DNA of 64,000 bases, from contig NZ_JAEQAZ010000001.1 of the NCBI RefSeq assembly GCF_016654115.1, positions 124,001 to 188,000 of the forward strand, written 5' to 3'. Position numbers and translations under genes: made by a program. A model generated the notes under the pieces. That model saw only the letters and a list, made by a program, of their open reading frames with translations. It searched no databases and was not told the origin of the DNA. Position 1 is the stretch's first letter. The number at the start of each line of letters is the position of its first letter. Positions 8,583 to 16,361 of the stretch are shown piece after piece. This stretch comes from Streptomyces sp. MBT53 (GTDB lineage: Bacteria; Actinomycetota; Actinomycetes; Streptomycetales; Streptomycetaceae).

Positions 8583-9812
8583 TCAGCGGCGTTCGTCGCG
8601 GAACACCTTTCCGCCCTTCATCACGAACCGGACGTCCGCCATCACGGAGATGTCCTCCAGCGGATTGCCCGGCACCGCGATCAGGTCGGCGAGCAGGCCT
8701 TCCGCGATATGGCCCCGGTCGTCGGCGTCGATCAGCTCCGCCGCGTTGACGGTCGCCGCCTGGAGCGCCTCCAGGGGAGTCATCCCACGGTCGACCAGGG
8801 CGATCAGCTCCTGCGCGCCGCGGCCGTGCGGAATCGCCGGCGCGTCCGTGCCCAGCGCCATCCGGACACCCGCCTTCCCGGCCCTGGACACCACGGTCTT
8901 CGCCCGGGGGAAGATCTCGGCGGCCTTCTCCACCAGTTCGGGCGCGGAGTGGGACATGTCCATCCCATCGATGAGAGCGGTGGTAGGCACCAGGAAAGTG
9001 CCCCTCTCCGCCATCAGCGCGATGGTGTCGTCGTCGAGCAGGAAGCCGTGCTCGATGCAGTCGATGCCCGCCTCCACCGCCGAGCGGACGGCGTCGGCCC
9101 CATGGGTGTGGGCCGCCACCTTCAGTCCGCGCCGGTGTGCCTCGTCGACGATGGCGCGCAGTTCCTCGTCGGAGTAGTGCTGCGCACCGGGGGTGCCGGT
9201 GTGCGACATCACGCCCCCGGACGCGCAGACCTTGATGAGCCGGGCCCCGTGCTTGATCTGGTAGCGGACCGCCTTGCGCACCTCGTCGACTCCGTTGGCG
9301 ATGCCCTCCTCCAGGGAGAGGGGCATGATTCCGGGGGCGTACGCGGCGAACATCGTGGGGTCGAGATGCCCGCCGGTCGGTGTGATGGCGTGTCCGGCCG
9401 GCACGATGCGCGGGCCGTCGATCCAGCCGGCGTCGATGGCCTTCGCCAGCGCGACGTCGAGCAGATAGCCGCCCGTCTTCACGAACAGGCCGAGATTCCG
9501 GACGGTCGTGAACCCCGCGCGCAGGGTCCGCCGGGCGTTGCCCACCGCGCGGAGCATCCGCAGCGGGGGATCGTCCTGGACGGGGGAGAACGCGAGCGTC
9601 TCTCCCCGGCCGCCCATCAGAAGGTTGACCTCCATGTCCATGAGACCGGGTAGGAGGGTGACGTCACCGAGATCGAGAACCTCGTTCTCGGCGCCGACGT
9701 CACCGTTGTCGCCGCCGCGCGTGATGCGGTCGCCCTCGACCGTCACCAGGCCCGGCGACTCCAACTCGCCCGTCTCCACGTGCAGTACACGCGCCGCTCT
9801 GAGCGTGAGCAC
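8583..9812 (-). CDS. Amidohydrolase-superfamily protein lacking the HxH metal motif
   Basis: 409 residues with the composite beta-sandwich plus TIM-barrel of imidazolonepropionase-like hydrolases. The lysine segment (RLIKVCASGG), the two barrel histidines (AAHTHGAD, IEHGF) and the aspartate (GTDAPAIPHG) are present. The family's usual PGxxDxHxH reads PGLMDMEVNLL here, with Glu61 and Asn63 in place of both histidines. It may bind a single metal or act on another chemistry. It is the last gene of the leftward Rieske operon. Confidence 0.85.
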   Translation of the reverse strand: MLTLRAARVLHVETGELESPGLVTVEGDRITRGGDNGDVGAENEVLDLGDVTLLPGLMDMEVNLLMGGRGETLAFSPVQDDPPLRMLRAVGNARRTLRAGFTTVRNLGLFVKTGGYLLDVALAKAIDAGWIDGPRIVPAGHAITPTGGHLDPTMFAAYAPGIMPLSLEEGIANGVDEVRKAVRYQIKHGARLIKVCASGGVMSHTGTPGAQHYSDEELRAIVDEAHRRGLKVAAHTHGADAVRSAVEAGIDCIEHGFLLDDDTIALMAERGTFLVPTTALIDGMDMSHSAPELVEKAAEIFPRAKTVVSRAGKAGVRMALGTDAPAIPHGRGAQELIALVDRGMTPLEALQAATVNAAELIDADDRGHIAEGLLADLIAVPGNPLEDISVMADVRFVMKGGKVFRDERR

Positions 9813-9818
9813 GACCTG

Positions 9819-10139
9819 TCACACCTTCGGCTCGACGACGAGGTCCATATAGGCCGCCCCGCTGTCCGGCACCCGGGCCTGCTTCCAGACCTCGACCGGG
9901 AACGACACGTTCACCAGCGAGAACATCAGGAGCAGCAAGTTGCGCTCCTGCTCCGGGAGTTCGGAGAGCGGGAACTTGTCGAGGTGGTCGGAGGCCTGTT
10001 CCAGGAGCGGGAACGCGGCGTCGTAGAAGGCCTGCATCTCCTCCATGGAGCTGGCCAGGCGCTTGCTGTACCGGTCGCGCTCGGACTCCAGGACCCACTC
10101 GCTGAACGGTTCGAGCACCGCGAACTCACTGGGCAGCAT
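9819..10139 (-). CDS. Small acidic protein of the Rieske operon, unknown function
   Basis: 106 residues, all-helical in appearance (EPFSEWVLESERDRYSKRLASSMEEM), without cysteines or recognisable catalytic motifs. Its start overlaps the last 14 bp of the Rieske oxygenase gene, so the two are translationally coupled. That coupling and its size suggest an accessory protein of the oxygenase, but it does not look like the NTF2-fold beta subunit of ring-hydroxylating dioxygenases. I do not recognise the family. Confidence 0.75.
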   Translation of the reverse strand: MLPSEFAVLEPFSEWVLESERDRYSKRLASSMEEMQAFYDAAFPLLEQASDHLDKFPLSELPEQERNLLLLMFSLVNVSFPVEVWKQARVPDSGAAYMDLVVEPKV

Positions 10140-11391
10140 CGGTGTGCTCCTTGACGTAGTCGGCGACCGTCTTGTGCAGATGGCGGAGCAGCAACTCCTG
10201 GTCGCAGAGCGGGAATTCGGTGACGACCCGGCTCTTGAGCATTGTCTGGGTGGCCTCCAGCGTGTTGCCGTCCTGGAGGGCGTACTCCTTGAACGTCACC
10301 GCCGCCAGCTCCTGCTTGAGCCGCTCGCGCGCCGTCTTGGCGGGCACGAAGTACAGGTTGGCCTCGAAGATGTGCTTGTCCACGGCGGTCGGCCAGTAGT
10401 GGTACGTCAGGTACCAGCCGGGCTTCCAGATCAGCAGGGTCATGTTGGGGAAGAACTCGAAGGAGTCGTTGCCCCACGCGCGGTGCCCGCCCGGATTGAG
10501 ACCGGGGGGAAGTGGGTCCAAGCCCTCGATGTCGGGTGCCTCCCACGGCCCGAACAGGCCGCTGCGCAGGACGCGTTCGATGGGCTTGACGATGGTCAGG
10601 TCCTTGGGCGGGGACATGCCTCCCCAGGAGGAGATCATCGAGTGCGGGGGGTGGATCTCGTAGTGCAGCGCCTCGTACCCGACGTTGAAGAGCTTGTCGG
10701 CCTCGTCCTTGACGGCCTGCTTCATGTGCAGGACGGGCGCGTGGTAGAACTCCGCGAACGCGTCGATGAACAGCTTCCAGTTGCTGCCGATCTCCGCCTT
10801 GTAGGTGAAGACCTCGGTCATCTCGTGGAAGGGATAGCCCTCGAGTCCCTTGGCGAACTCGCCCAGATACTCCTTGAGCGGCTGGGCGTCGGGATCGAGG
10901 TTGACGAAGATGAACCCCTCCCAGACCTCGCAGCGGACCAGCTTGAGGCCGTAGTCCGCCTTGTCCAGGTCGAAGAACTCCTTCTCCTGCTGGACGAAGG
11001 TCAGATCGCCGTCGAGGCTGTAGCGCCAGGCGTGGTACTTGCAGGTGAACTGGCGGCAGGTGCCCTTGACCTCCTCGCCCGGGTAGTCGTTCCACACGAG
11101 CTTGTTGCCGCGGTGGCGGCAGACGTTGTGGAAGGCGCGGATCTCCTTGTCCTTGCCCCGCACGATCACCAGTGAGGTGTCGGCGACGGCCAGCTCCTTC
11201 GTGAAGTAGCTGCCGACCTTGGGGACCTGCTCGACCCGGCCGACGTTCAGCCAGGTCTTCTTGAAGATCGCCTCCTTCTCCGCCTCGTAGTACGCGGGGT
11301 CGATGGAGTCCTCGTAGTTCACCGGGCTCGTGCCCAGCTCGGGGTAGTTCTCGGTCCAGCTCCCGGCCGCCGGCTTGGCGAAGTGTGGCAT
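10126..11391 (-). CDS. Rieske non-heme iron oxygenase, catalytic subunit
   Basis: 421 residues. The Rieske [2Fe-2S] ligands are C91-x-H93 (NVCRHRGNK) and C117-x2-H120 (FTCKYHAW). The mononuclear iron site is in DAFAEFYHAPVLH (His217, His222). It would hydroxylate a cyclic or alkyl substrate with O2, fed electrons by a separate reductase, most likely the PaaE/KshB-like protein at 27418. A strong GAGAGGGG site precedes the ATG. A perfect copy of the cluster operator lies just upstream (11413-11427) inside the preceding gene, so it may have its own promoter. The substrate is unknown; it is not an obvious KshA. Confidence 0.93.
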   Translation of the reverse strand: MPHFAKPAAGSWTENYPELGTSPVNYEDSIDPAYYEAEKEAIFKKTWLNVGRVEQVPKVGSYFTKELAVADTSLVIVRGKDKEIRAFHNVCRHRGNKLVWNDYPGEEVKGTCRQFTCKYHAWRYSLDGDLTFVQQEKEFFDLDKADYGLKLVRCEVWEGFIFVNLDPDAQPLKEYLGEFAKGLEGYPFHEMTEVFTYKAEIGSNWKLFIDAFAEFYHAPVLHMKQAVKDEADKLFNVGYEALHYEIHPPHSMISSWGGMSPPKDLTIVKPIERVLRSGLFGPWEAPDIEGLDPLPPGLNPGGHRAWGNDSFEFFPNMTLLIWKPGWYLTYHYWPTAVDKHIFEANLYFVPAKTARERLKQELAAVTFKEYALQDGNTLEATQTMLKSRVVTEFPLCDQELLLRHLHKTVADYVKEHTDAAQ

Positions 11392-11395
11392 GGGA

Positions 11396-12013
11396 TCACC
11401 CCTCTCGCTTGTGAGAATACCATTCTCGTTTTGGGAAACTGAAGTTCTCTTCCGAGATCACTGGGTCGAGTTCCACGCCGAAGGTGTTGAGGGCCATCGT
11501 GAGCATCGTGTAGGCGCCGATGGTGAAGACCAGGTCCATGAGCTGGTGTTCGTCCAGGTCGACGGCGAGCGCCGCGTAGGTCGCGTCCGACAGGCCCGAG
11601 TCGGTGTCCAGTTCGTCAACCGTCCGGTTGAGCAAGGTGTCGGCGCCGGTGCGGACCTCCTCGATCTCGGCCTCGGTCACCCCGTACTTCCGGCCGATCA
11701 GGACGTGACTCGCCCACTCGTACCTGCTGCCCCGCCGCCACGCCACCCGCATCACGGCCAGCTCGCGGACGCGCACCGGCAGGGTCGTGGTGTTGAGGTG
11801 CATGTTGAACGTCAGGAACGCCCGGGCCAGGGCCGGATGCCGCTGGAAGATCCCCAGGACGTTGGCCTCCGGCAGCTTCTTGTGGGGGTTGATGACCGAG
11901 AACAGGTCGTGGTCCCACTCGTCGTACGGCACCGGGGAGATGCGGACGCCGGAGTCACCGGCCGGCTCGCCGTTCTCGCTGGAGCCATCGGTCGGCTGGC
12001 CGTTCTCGCTCAT
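11396..12013 (-). CDS. Carboxymuconolactone decarboxylase/AhpD-like protein
   Basis: 205 residues, helical fold with the core ELAVMRVAWRRGSRYEWASHVLIGRKYGV. The E-x2-SH arrangement resembles gamma-carboxymuconolactone decarboxylase-type members, and the redox CxxC of AhpD is absent. So it is more likely a lyase or decarboxylase than a peroxidase partner. It overlaps the SDR gene upstream by 4 bp and its 3' end carries the operator for the Rieske gene. The N-terminus is low-complexity (ENGQPTDGSSENGEPAGDSG). Confidence 0.8.
   Translation of the reverse strand: MSENGQPTDGSSENGEPAGDSGVRISPVPYDEWDHDLFSVINPHKKLPEANVLGIFQRHPALARAFLTFNMHLNTTTLPVRVRELAVMRVAWRRGSRYEWASHVLIGRKYGVTEAEIEEVRTGADTLLNRTVDELDTDSGLSDATYAALAVDLDEHQLMDLVFTIGAYTMLTMALNTFGVELDPVISEENFSFPKREWYSHKREG
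11413..11427. promoter_or_regulatory. Cluster operator GAGAATACCATTCTC
   Basis: Perfect palindrome with 6-bp arms and a 3-bp spacer, 21 bp upstream of the Rieske start codon. It lies within the last codons of the carboxymuconolactone-decarboxylase-like gene. The same sequence recurs in at least seven other promoters in this window. Confidence 0.75.
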
Positions 12014-12714
12014 GTGTTCCGCCCGCCGTTCACGCCCAGGATCTGGCCGGTGATGTAGCCGGCCTCCTCGGAGGCGAGGAAGGCGCAGGCCGCGGCGATG
12101 TCCTCGGGGCGCCCGACGCGTCGTACCGGAGTGCGCTGGATGTGCTCCTCGACCGTCCCGCCGAGCAGTTGGCGCTCCTCGGAGCGGCGCAGCATGGGTG
12201 TGTCGATGAAACCGGGCGGCACCGCGTTCACGGTGATGCCCTGCGGGCCCAGCTCCAGGGCGAGCGCCTTGGTCAGCCCGTTGACCGCCGACTTGGCCGC
12301 CACGTAGTGCGTCATGAACGGCTGGCCGGACTGCGCGCTGGACGAGGAGATGTTGACGATCCGGCCCCAGCCGGCCTCCACCATGTCGGGCAGCACCGCC
12401 TGGACGCAGTGGAAGACGCCGTTGAGGTTGACGTCGATGACTCGCTGCCAGGCCTCGAAGGTGAGGTTGGCGAAGCGCTTGTAGCCCTCCATTCCCGCCG
12501 CGTTGACCAGCACCGTGACCGGGCCGAGCTGCTCGCGGATCTCGGTGAGTGCCTCGTCCACCTGGGCCCGGTCGGAGACGTCGGCCTTTCGGGAGAAGCC
12601 CCTGTCGGACGGATTGAGGTCGAGGGTGGCGACCTGGAGACCGTCGGCCTCCAGGCGCTGTGCGATGGCCAGTCCGATGCCGGAGCCGCCGCCTGTGACG
12701 AGGGCTGTCCTCAT
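12010..12714 (-). CDS. Short-chain dehydrogenase/reductase
   Basis: 234 residues: TGGGSGIGLAIAQRLEADG cofactor motif, NVNLNGVFHCVQ, serine region NISSSSAQSG and the catalytic YVAAK. The ATG at 12714 is preceded by GGGGG at proper spacing and starts the Rossmann strand directly (MRTALVTGGG); the upstream open frame to 12846 would cover the operator at 12762 and was rejected. It is the first gene of the Rieske operon, with a near-perfect operator 48 bp upstream. It likely oxidises the hydroxyl made by the oxygenase or a later beta-hydroxyacyl-CoA. Confidence 0.88.
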   Translation of the reverse strand: MRTALVTGGGSGIGLAIAQRLEADGLQVATLDLNPSDRGFSRKADVSDRAQVDEALTEIREQLGPVTVLVNAAGMEGYKRFANLTFEAWQRVIDVNLNGVFHCVQAVLPDMVEAGWGRIVNISSSSAQSGQPFMTHYVAAKSAVNGLTKALALELGPQGITVNAVPPGFIDTPMLRRSEERQLLGGTVEEHIQRTPVRRVGRPEDIAAACAFLASEEAGYITGQILGVNGGRNT

Positions 12715-12761
12715 GCCGGAACCCCCTTCGTCTCGATCATGAAAATCTCCCTTCCAGATCT

Positions 12762-12776
12762 GAGAAGCGTATTCTC
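12762..12776. promoter_or_regulatory. Cluster operator GAGAAGCGTATTCTC
   Basis: Matches the GAGAAT-N3-ATTCTC palindrome at 11 of 12 arm positions. It lies in the promoter of the leftward Rieske operon, 48 bp before its first start codon. Confidence 0.65.
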
Positions 12777-12850
12777 GTCTCCGGTGCTTCCGGAAGTCCC
12801 GCGCAGGCCGGGGCTGTTCGCCGCGCTCCGTGCACCTGTCAGCCATCGGT

Positions 12851-12865
12851 CAGGATGACATTCTC
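12851..12865. promoter_or_regulatory. Weaker operator copy CAGGATGACATTCTC
   Basis: Right arm ATTCTC is intact and the left arm has two changes (10 of 12). It is 43 bp upstream of the second copy in the rightward promoter, so the regulator may bind here cooperatively. Confidence 0.45.
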
Positions 12866-12873
12866 GCTTCCGG

Positions 12874-12908
12874 ATGGTTGATTCGCGTATAAGGAGAATG
12901 TAGTTTCC
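12874..12908 (+). promoter_or_regulatory. Promoter with embedded operator for the SDR-ALDH operon
   Basis: -35 TTGATT at 12878-12883, a 17-bp spacer, and -10 TAGTTT at 12901-12906. The operator variant GAGAATGTAGTTTCC at 12894-12908 overlaps the -10. The 35-bp block matches the promoter at 46557-46591 at 26 positions. The start codon follows at 12951. Confidence 0.7.
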
Positions 12909-12950
12909 GCTTCATTGGAGCAAGCCGCCCATCCATGCGAGGAGAACAGG

Positions 12951-13682
12951 ATGCGGTTCCAGGACAAGGTGGCGATCGTCACCGGAGCGGGACAGGGAAT
13001 CGGCGAGGACTACGCCCGGGCGCTGGCCGCCGAGGGCGCACGGGTCGTGGTCGCGGACATCAACGAGGAGCAGGGACAGCGGGTCGCCAAGGACATCGAC
13101 TCCGCGCTCTTCGTCAAGGTCGACGTCGGAGACCCCGCCTCGGCCGACGCGCTGGCCGCCGCCACCGTCGCCGAGTTCGGCCGCATCGACTACCTGATCA
13201 ACAACGCGGCGATCTACCACAGCATGCGGCGCGAGGGCCTGACCACCGTCGACCTCGACTACCTCAACCGCTTCATCCAGGTGAACCTGATGGGCGCCCT
13301 GTACGTCACCAGGGCCGTCGTCCCGCACCTGAGCGAGGGCGCCGCGATCGTCAACCAGTCGTCCGCCGCTGCCTACATGGCGAGCGGCTACTACGGTCTG
13401 GCCAAGATCGGCATCAACCACCTCACCGCGTCGCTGGCCGCCGAACTCGGCGGCCGGGGCATCCGCGTCAACGGCATCGCGCCCGGTCCCACCGACACCG
13501 AGGCCACGGCCACCGTCGTACCGGTCGAGTTCCAGGAGCGGATGACCCAGGCCCTGGCCATCAAACGGATGGGCACCCCCGGCGACCTGACCCCCACCGT
13601 GCTGTTCCTGCTCTCCGACGACGCCGGCTGGCTGACCGGACAGACCATCAGCGTGGACGGCGGACAGGTGGTGCGGCTGTGA
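12951..13682 (+). CDS. Short-chain dehydrogenase/reductase
   Basis: 243 residues with TGAGQGIGEDYARALAAEGA, the NNAA motif (DYLINNAAIYHS), NQSSAAAYMASG and the catalytic YGLAK. The ATG at 12951 follows a GGAGAA site at 12941; an ATG-like open start at 12915 has no ribosome site. It is the first gene of the long rightward operon and its stop overlaps the aldehyde dehydrogenase start. It probably oxidises an alcohol whose aldehyde the next gene then converts to an acid. Confidence 0.9.
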   Translation: MRFQDKVAIVTGAGQGIGEDYARALAAEGARVVVADINEEQGQRVAKDIDSALFVKVDVGDPASADALAAATVAEFGRIDYLINNAAIYHSMRREGLTTVDLDYLNRFIQVNLMGALYVTRAVVPHLSEGAAIVNQSSAAAYMASGYYGLAKIGINHLTASLAAELGGRGIRVNGIAPGPTDTEATATVVPVEFQERMTQALAIKRMGTPGDLTPTVLFLLSDDAGWLTGQTISVDGGQVVRL

Positions 13683-15118
13683 CCCGCCTGCTCATCAACG
13701 GCCAACTGGTCGACGGGGAGCGGACGTTCCCCTCCCTCAACCCCGCCACCGGCGAGGTCTACGGCCACGCCCCCGAGGCCACCACCGCCCAGGCCGAGGC
13801 CGCCGTAGCAGCAGCGCGGACCGCCTTCGACACCACCGCCTGGTCCACCGACGTACAGCTGCGCATCCGCTGTCTCGACCAGCTGCACCAGGCGCTCCTC
13901 GACCACGTCGAGGAGCTGCGCGAGCTGACGATCGCCGAGGTCGGCGCGCCCCGCATGCTCACCTACGGCCCCCAACTCGACGACCCCGTCAAGCTGGTGA
14001 GGTTCTACGCGGACCTGCTGCGCAAGTACCCGCTCACCGAGGAGCTGGGCGAAGTCGAGATCCGCGGCCAGCGTCACCGCCGTTGGGTGGAGAAGGAGGC
14101 CGCCGGGGTCGTCACCGCGATCATCGCGTACAACTACCCGAACCAACTGGCCCTCGCCAAGCTCGCCCCCGCGCTCGCGGCCGGCTGCACGGTCGTCCTC
14201 AAGGGCGCGCCGGACACCCCGCTGACCACCCTGTTCCTCGGCCAACTCATCGCCGAGCACACGGACTTCCCGCCCGGCGTGGTCAACGTCCTCACGTCCT
14301 CCAGTGCCGACGTCGGCGAGACGCTCACCACGCACCCCGACGTCGACATGATCACGTTCACCGGCTCCACCGCGACCGGCAGGCGGATCATGGAGGCGGC
14401 CAGCCGCACGGTGAAGAAGGTCTTCCTGGAACTCGGCGGCAAGTCCGCCATGATCGTCCTGGACGACGCCGACTTCACCACCGCCGCGATGTTCGCGGCC
14501 GGCACCATCTGCTCGCATTCCGGGCAGGGTTGCGCGCTCACCTCCCGGCTGCTCGTGCCCCGGGAGCACCACGACGAGCTCGTCGAGAAGGTGGCCGCGG
14601 GTCTCGCCCGCATCCCGCTCGGCGACCCCGCCGACCCCAAGACCTTCGCGGGCCCGCTCATCAGCGAGCGCCAGCGCGAGAAGGTCGACGGGATGGTGCA
14701 GCGGGCCGTGGCCGCCGGCGCGAACCTGGTCACCGGTGGGGAGAAGGTCGATCCCGGCTTCTTCTACAGGCCGACGCTCCTCAGCAACGTCGACCCGGAC
14801 AGCGAGATCGCCCAGGACGAGGTCTTCGGCCCGGTCCTCGTGGTGATTCCGTACGACGACGATGACGACGCCGTCCGCATCGCCAACAACTCCGTCTTCG
14901 GTCTCTCCGGCGGGATCCAGAGCGGCGACGACGAGCGGGCCATCGCGCTGGCCCGCCGGATCCGCACCGGCACCTTCAGCATCAACGGCGGCAACTACTT
15001 CGCGGCGGACGTGCCGTTCGGCGGCTACAAGCAGTCGGGCATCGGCCGGGAGAGCGGAGTGCCCGGCCTGGAGGAGTTCCTGGAGTACAAGTCCTTCGCG
15101 GTCGTGGTCCGGTCATGA
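13679..15118 (+). CDS. Aldehyde dehydrogenase, NAD(P)-dependent
   Basis: 479 residues. The general-base glutamate is in LELGGKSAMIVLDDADF and the nucleophilic cysteine in SHSGQGCALTSRLLVP; the C-terminus has the usual PFGGYKQSGIGRESG. It starts with GTG overlapping the SDR stop (GTGA); the longer open frame upstream is a shadow of the SDR gene. It should oxidise an aldehyde to the carboxylic acid, giving a substrate for CoA activation by the neighbouring CoA-transferase or a ligase. Confidence 0.92.
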   Translation: MTRLLINGQLVDGERTFPSLNPATGEVYGHAPEATTAQAEAAVAAARTAFDTTAWSTDVQLRIRCLDQLHQALLDHVEELRELTIAEVGAPRMLTYGPQLDDPVKLVRFYADLLRKYPLTEELGEVEIRGQRHRRWVEKEAAGVVTAIIAYNYPNQLALAKLAPALAAGCTVVLKGAPDTPLTTLFLGQLIAEHTDFPPGVVNVLTSSSADVGETLTTHPDVDMITFTGSTATGRRIMEAASRTVKKVFLELGGKSAMIVLDDADFTTAAMFAAGTICSHSGQGCALTSRLLVPREHHDELVEKVAAGLARIPLGDPADPKTFAGPLISERQREKVDGMVQRAVAAGANLVTGGEKVDPGFFYRPTLLSNVDPDSEIAQDEVFGPVLVVIPYDDDDDAVRIANNSVFGLSGGIQSGDDERAIALARRIRTGTFSINGGNYFAADVPFGGYKQSGIGRESGVPGLEEFLEYKSFAVVVRS

Positions 15119-16320
15119 TGCCGCTCGACGGAATCCGCGTCCTCGAAGTCGCCATGTACGGCTTCGTGCCCTCGGCGGGCGCCGTCCTCGCCGACTGGGG
15201 AGCGGACGTCATCAAGGTCGAGCACGCCGTCACCGGCGACCCGCAGCGCGGTCTCCGCCAGACCGGCACGATGCGCGTCGAGGGCGACCCCAACCCCAAC
15301 GTCGAGCACGCCAACCGCGGCAAGCGCAGCCTCGGTCTCGACATCTCCCGGCCCGAGGGCAAGGAGGTCCTGTACGAACTCGCGCGGCACGCCGACGTGT
15401 TCCTGACCAGCTTCCTTCCCGGCCACCGGGACAAGTTCGGCATCGACGTCGACGACATCCGTACCGTCAACCCCCGCATCGTCTACGCCCGGGGCAGTGC
15501 CTTCGGGCCGCGCGGACCGGAAGCGGGGAAGGGTGGCTACGACATGACGGCGTTCTGGGCCCGCGCCGGCACCGCCGCGAGCATCACCCCAGAGGGCACG
15601 GACGGCATCATCAACCCGCCGTCACCGGCCTACGGAGACACGATCTCCGGCACCAACCTCGCCGGCGGCATCGCGGCGGCGCTCCTGAAGCGCGAGCGCA
15701 CCGGCGAGCCCTCGGTCGTGGACGTCTCCCTGCTCGGCAGCGGACTGTGGGCGATGGGTCACGCCACCGCGCTCTCCCTGCACCTCGGCAAGCCCTGGAT
15801 CCCGCCGCCCGTCGGCACCCACGGCTCGGTCACCAACCCCCTGTCCGGGCTGTACGAGACCTCCGACGGCCACCACCTGGCGTTCGTCATGATGCAGCCC
15901 GGCAAGTTCTGGGCCGATGTGTGCCGGCACATCGACCGCCCCGAACTCGCCGACGACCCCCGCTTCGCCACGACCGAGAACCTCGTGGCCAACACGGCGG
16001 AGGCCGTCAAGATCCTGCGCGAAGTCCTCGCCACCCGCACCCTCGCGGAGTGGAGCCGGCGCTTCGCCACCCTGGCCGGGCCGTGGGCCCCGGTGCAGGA
16101 CTCCCTGCAAGTGGGCGACGACCCGCAGATCAGAGCCAACGAGTACCTGCTCCAGGCAGGAGAACTCGAACTGGTCAGCAGCCCCGTGCAGTTCGACGTG
16201 CAAGCCCCACAACTCGGGCCCGCACCCGAGTTCGCCGCCCAGACCGAGGAGATCCTCCTCGAACTGGGCCTGGACTGGGACCGCATCATCGCGCTCAAGG
16301 CGGCGGGCGCGGTCACCTGA
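15115..16320 (+). CDS. Class III CoA-transferase (CaiB/BaiF), catalytic Asp absent
   Basis: 401 residues with the N-terminal family signature (GIRVLEVAMYGFVPSAGAVLADWGADVIKVE) and the lasso-like C-terminal domain. In formyl-CoA transferase and alpha-methylacyl-CoA racemase an aspartate follows the VDVS-type strand; here that stretch reads VVDVSLLGSGLW, with Gly208 in its place. So it may be a divergent subfamily using another residue, or a non-catalytic CoA binder. It overlaps the ALDH stop by 4 bp and precedes the transporter binding-protein gene. Confidence 0.85.
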   Translation: MMPLDGIRVLEVAMYGFVPSAGAVLADWGADVIKVEHAVTGDPQRGLRQTGTMRVEGDPNPNVEHANRGKRSLGLDISRPEGKEVLYELARHADVFLTSFLPGHRDKFGIDVDDIRTVNPRIVYARGSAFGPRGPEAGKGGYDMTAFWARAGTAASITPEGTDGIINPPSPAYGDTISGTNLAGGIAAALLKRERTGEPSVVDVSLLGSGLWAMGHATALSLHLGKPWIPPPVGTHGSVTNPLSGLYETSDGHHLAFVMMQPGKFWADVCRHIDRPELADDPRFATTENLVANTAEAVKILREVLATRTLAEWSRRFATLAGPWAPVQDSLQVGDDPQIRANEYLLQAGELELVSSPVQFDVQAPQLGPAPEFAAQTEEILLELGLDWDRIIALKAAGAVT

Positions 16321-16332
16321 TCACCCGACAGC

Positions 16333-16347
16333 GGGACTCACATTCTC
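16333..16347. promoter_or_regulatory. Possible operator GGGACTCACATTCTC before the binding-protein gene
   Basis: Right arm ATTCTC intact, left arm 4 of 6 (10 of 12 overall), 14 bp before the start codon of the ABC binding protein. No good -35/-10 pair is evident, so it may be chance. Confidence 0.35.
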
Positions 16348-16361
16348 AACGAGGAGAACCG

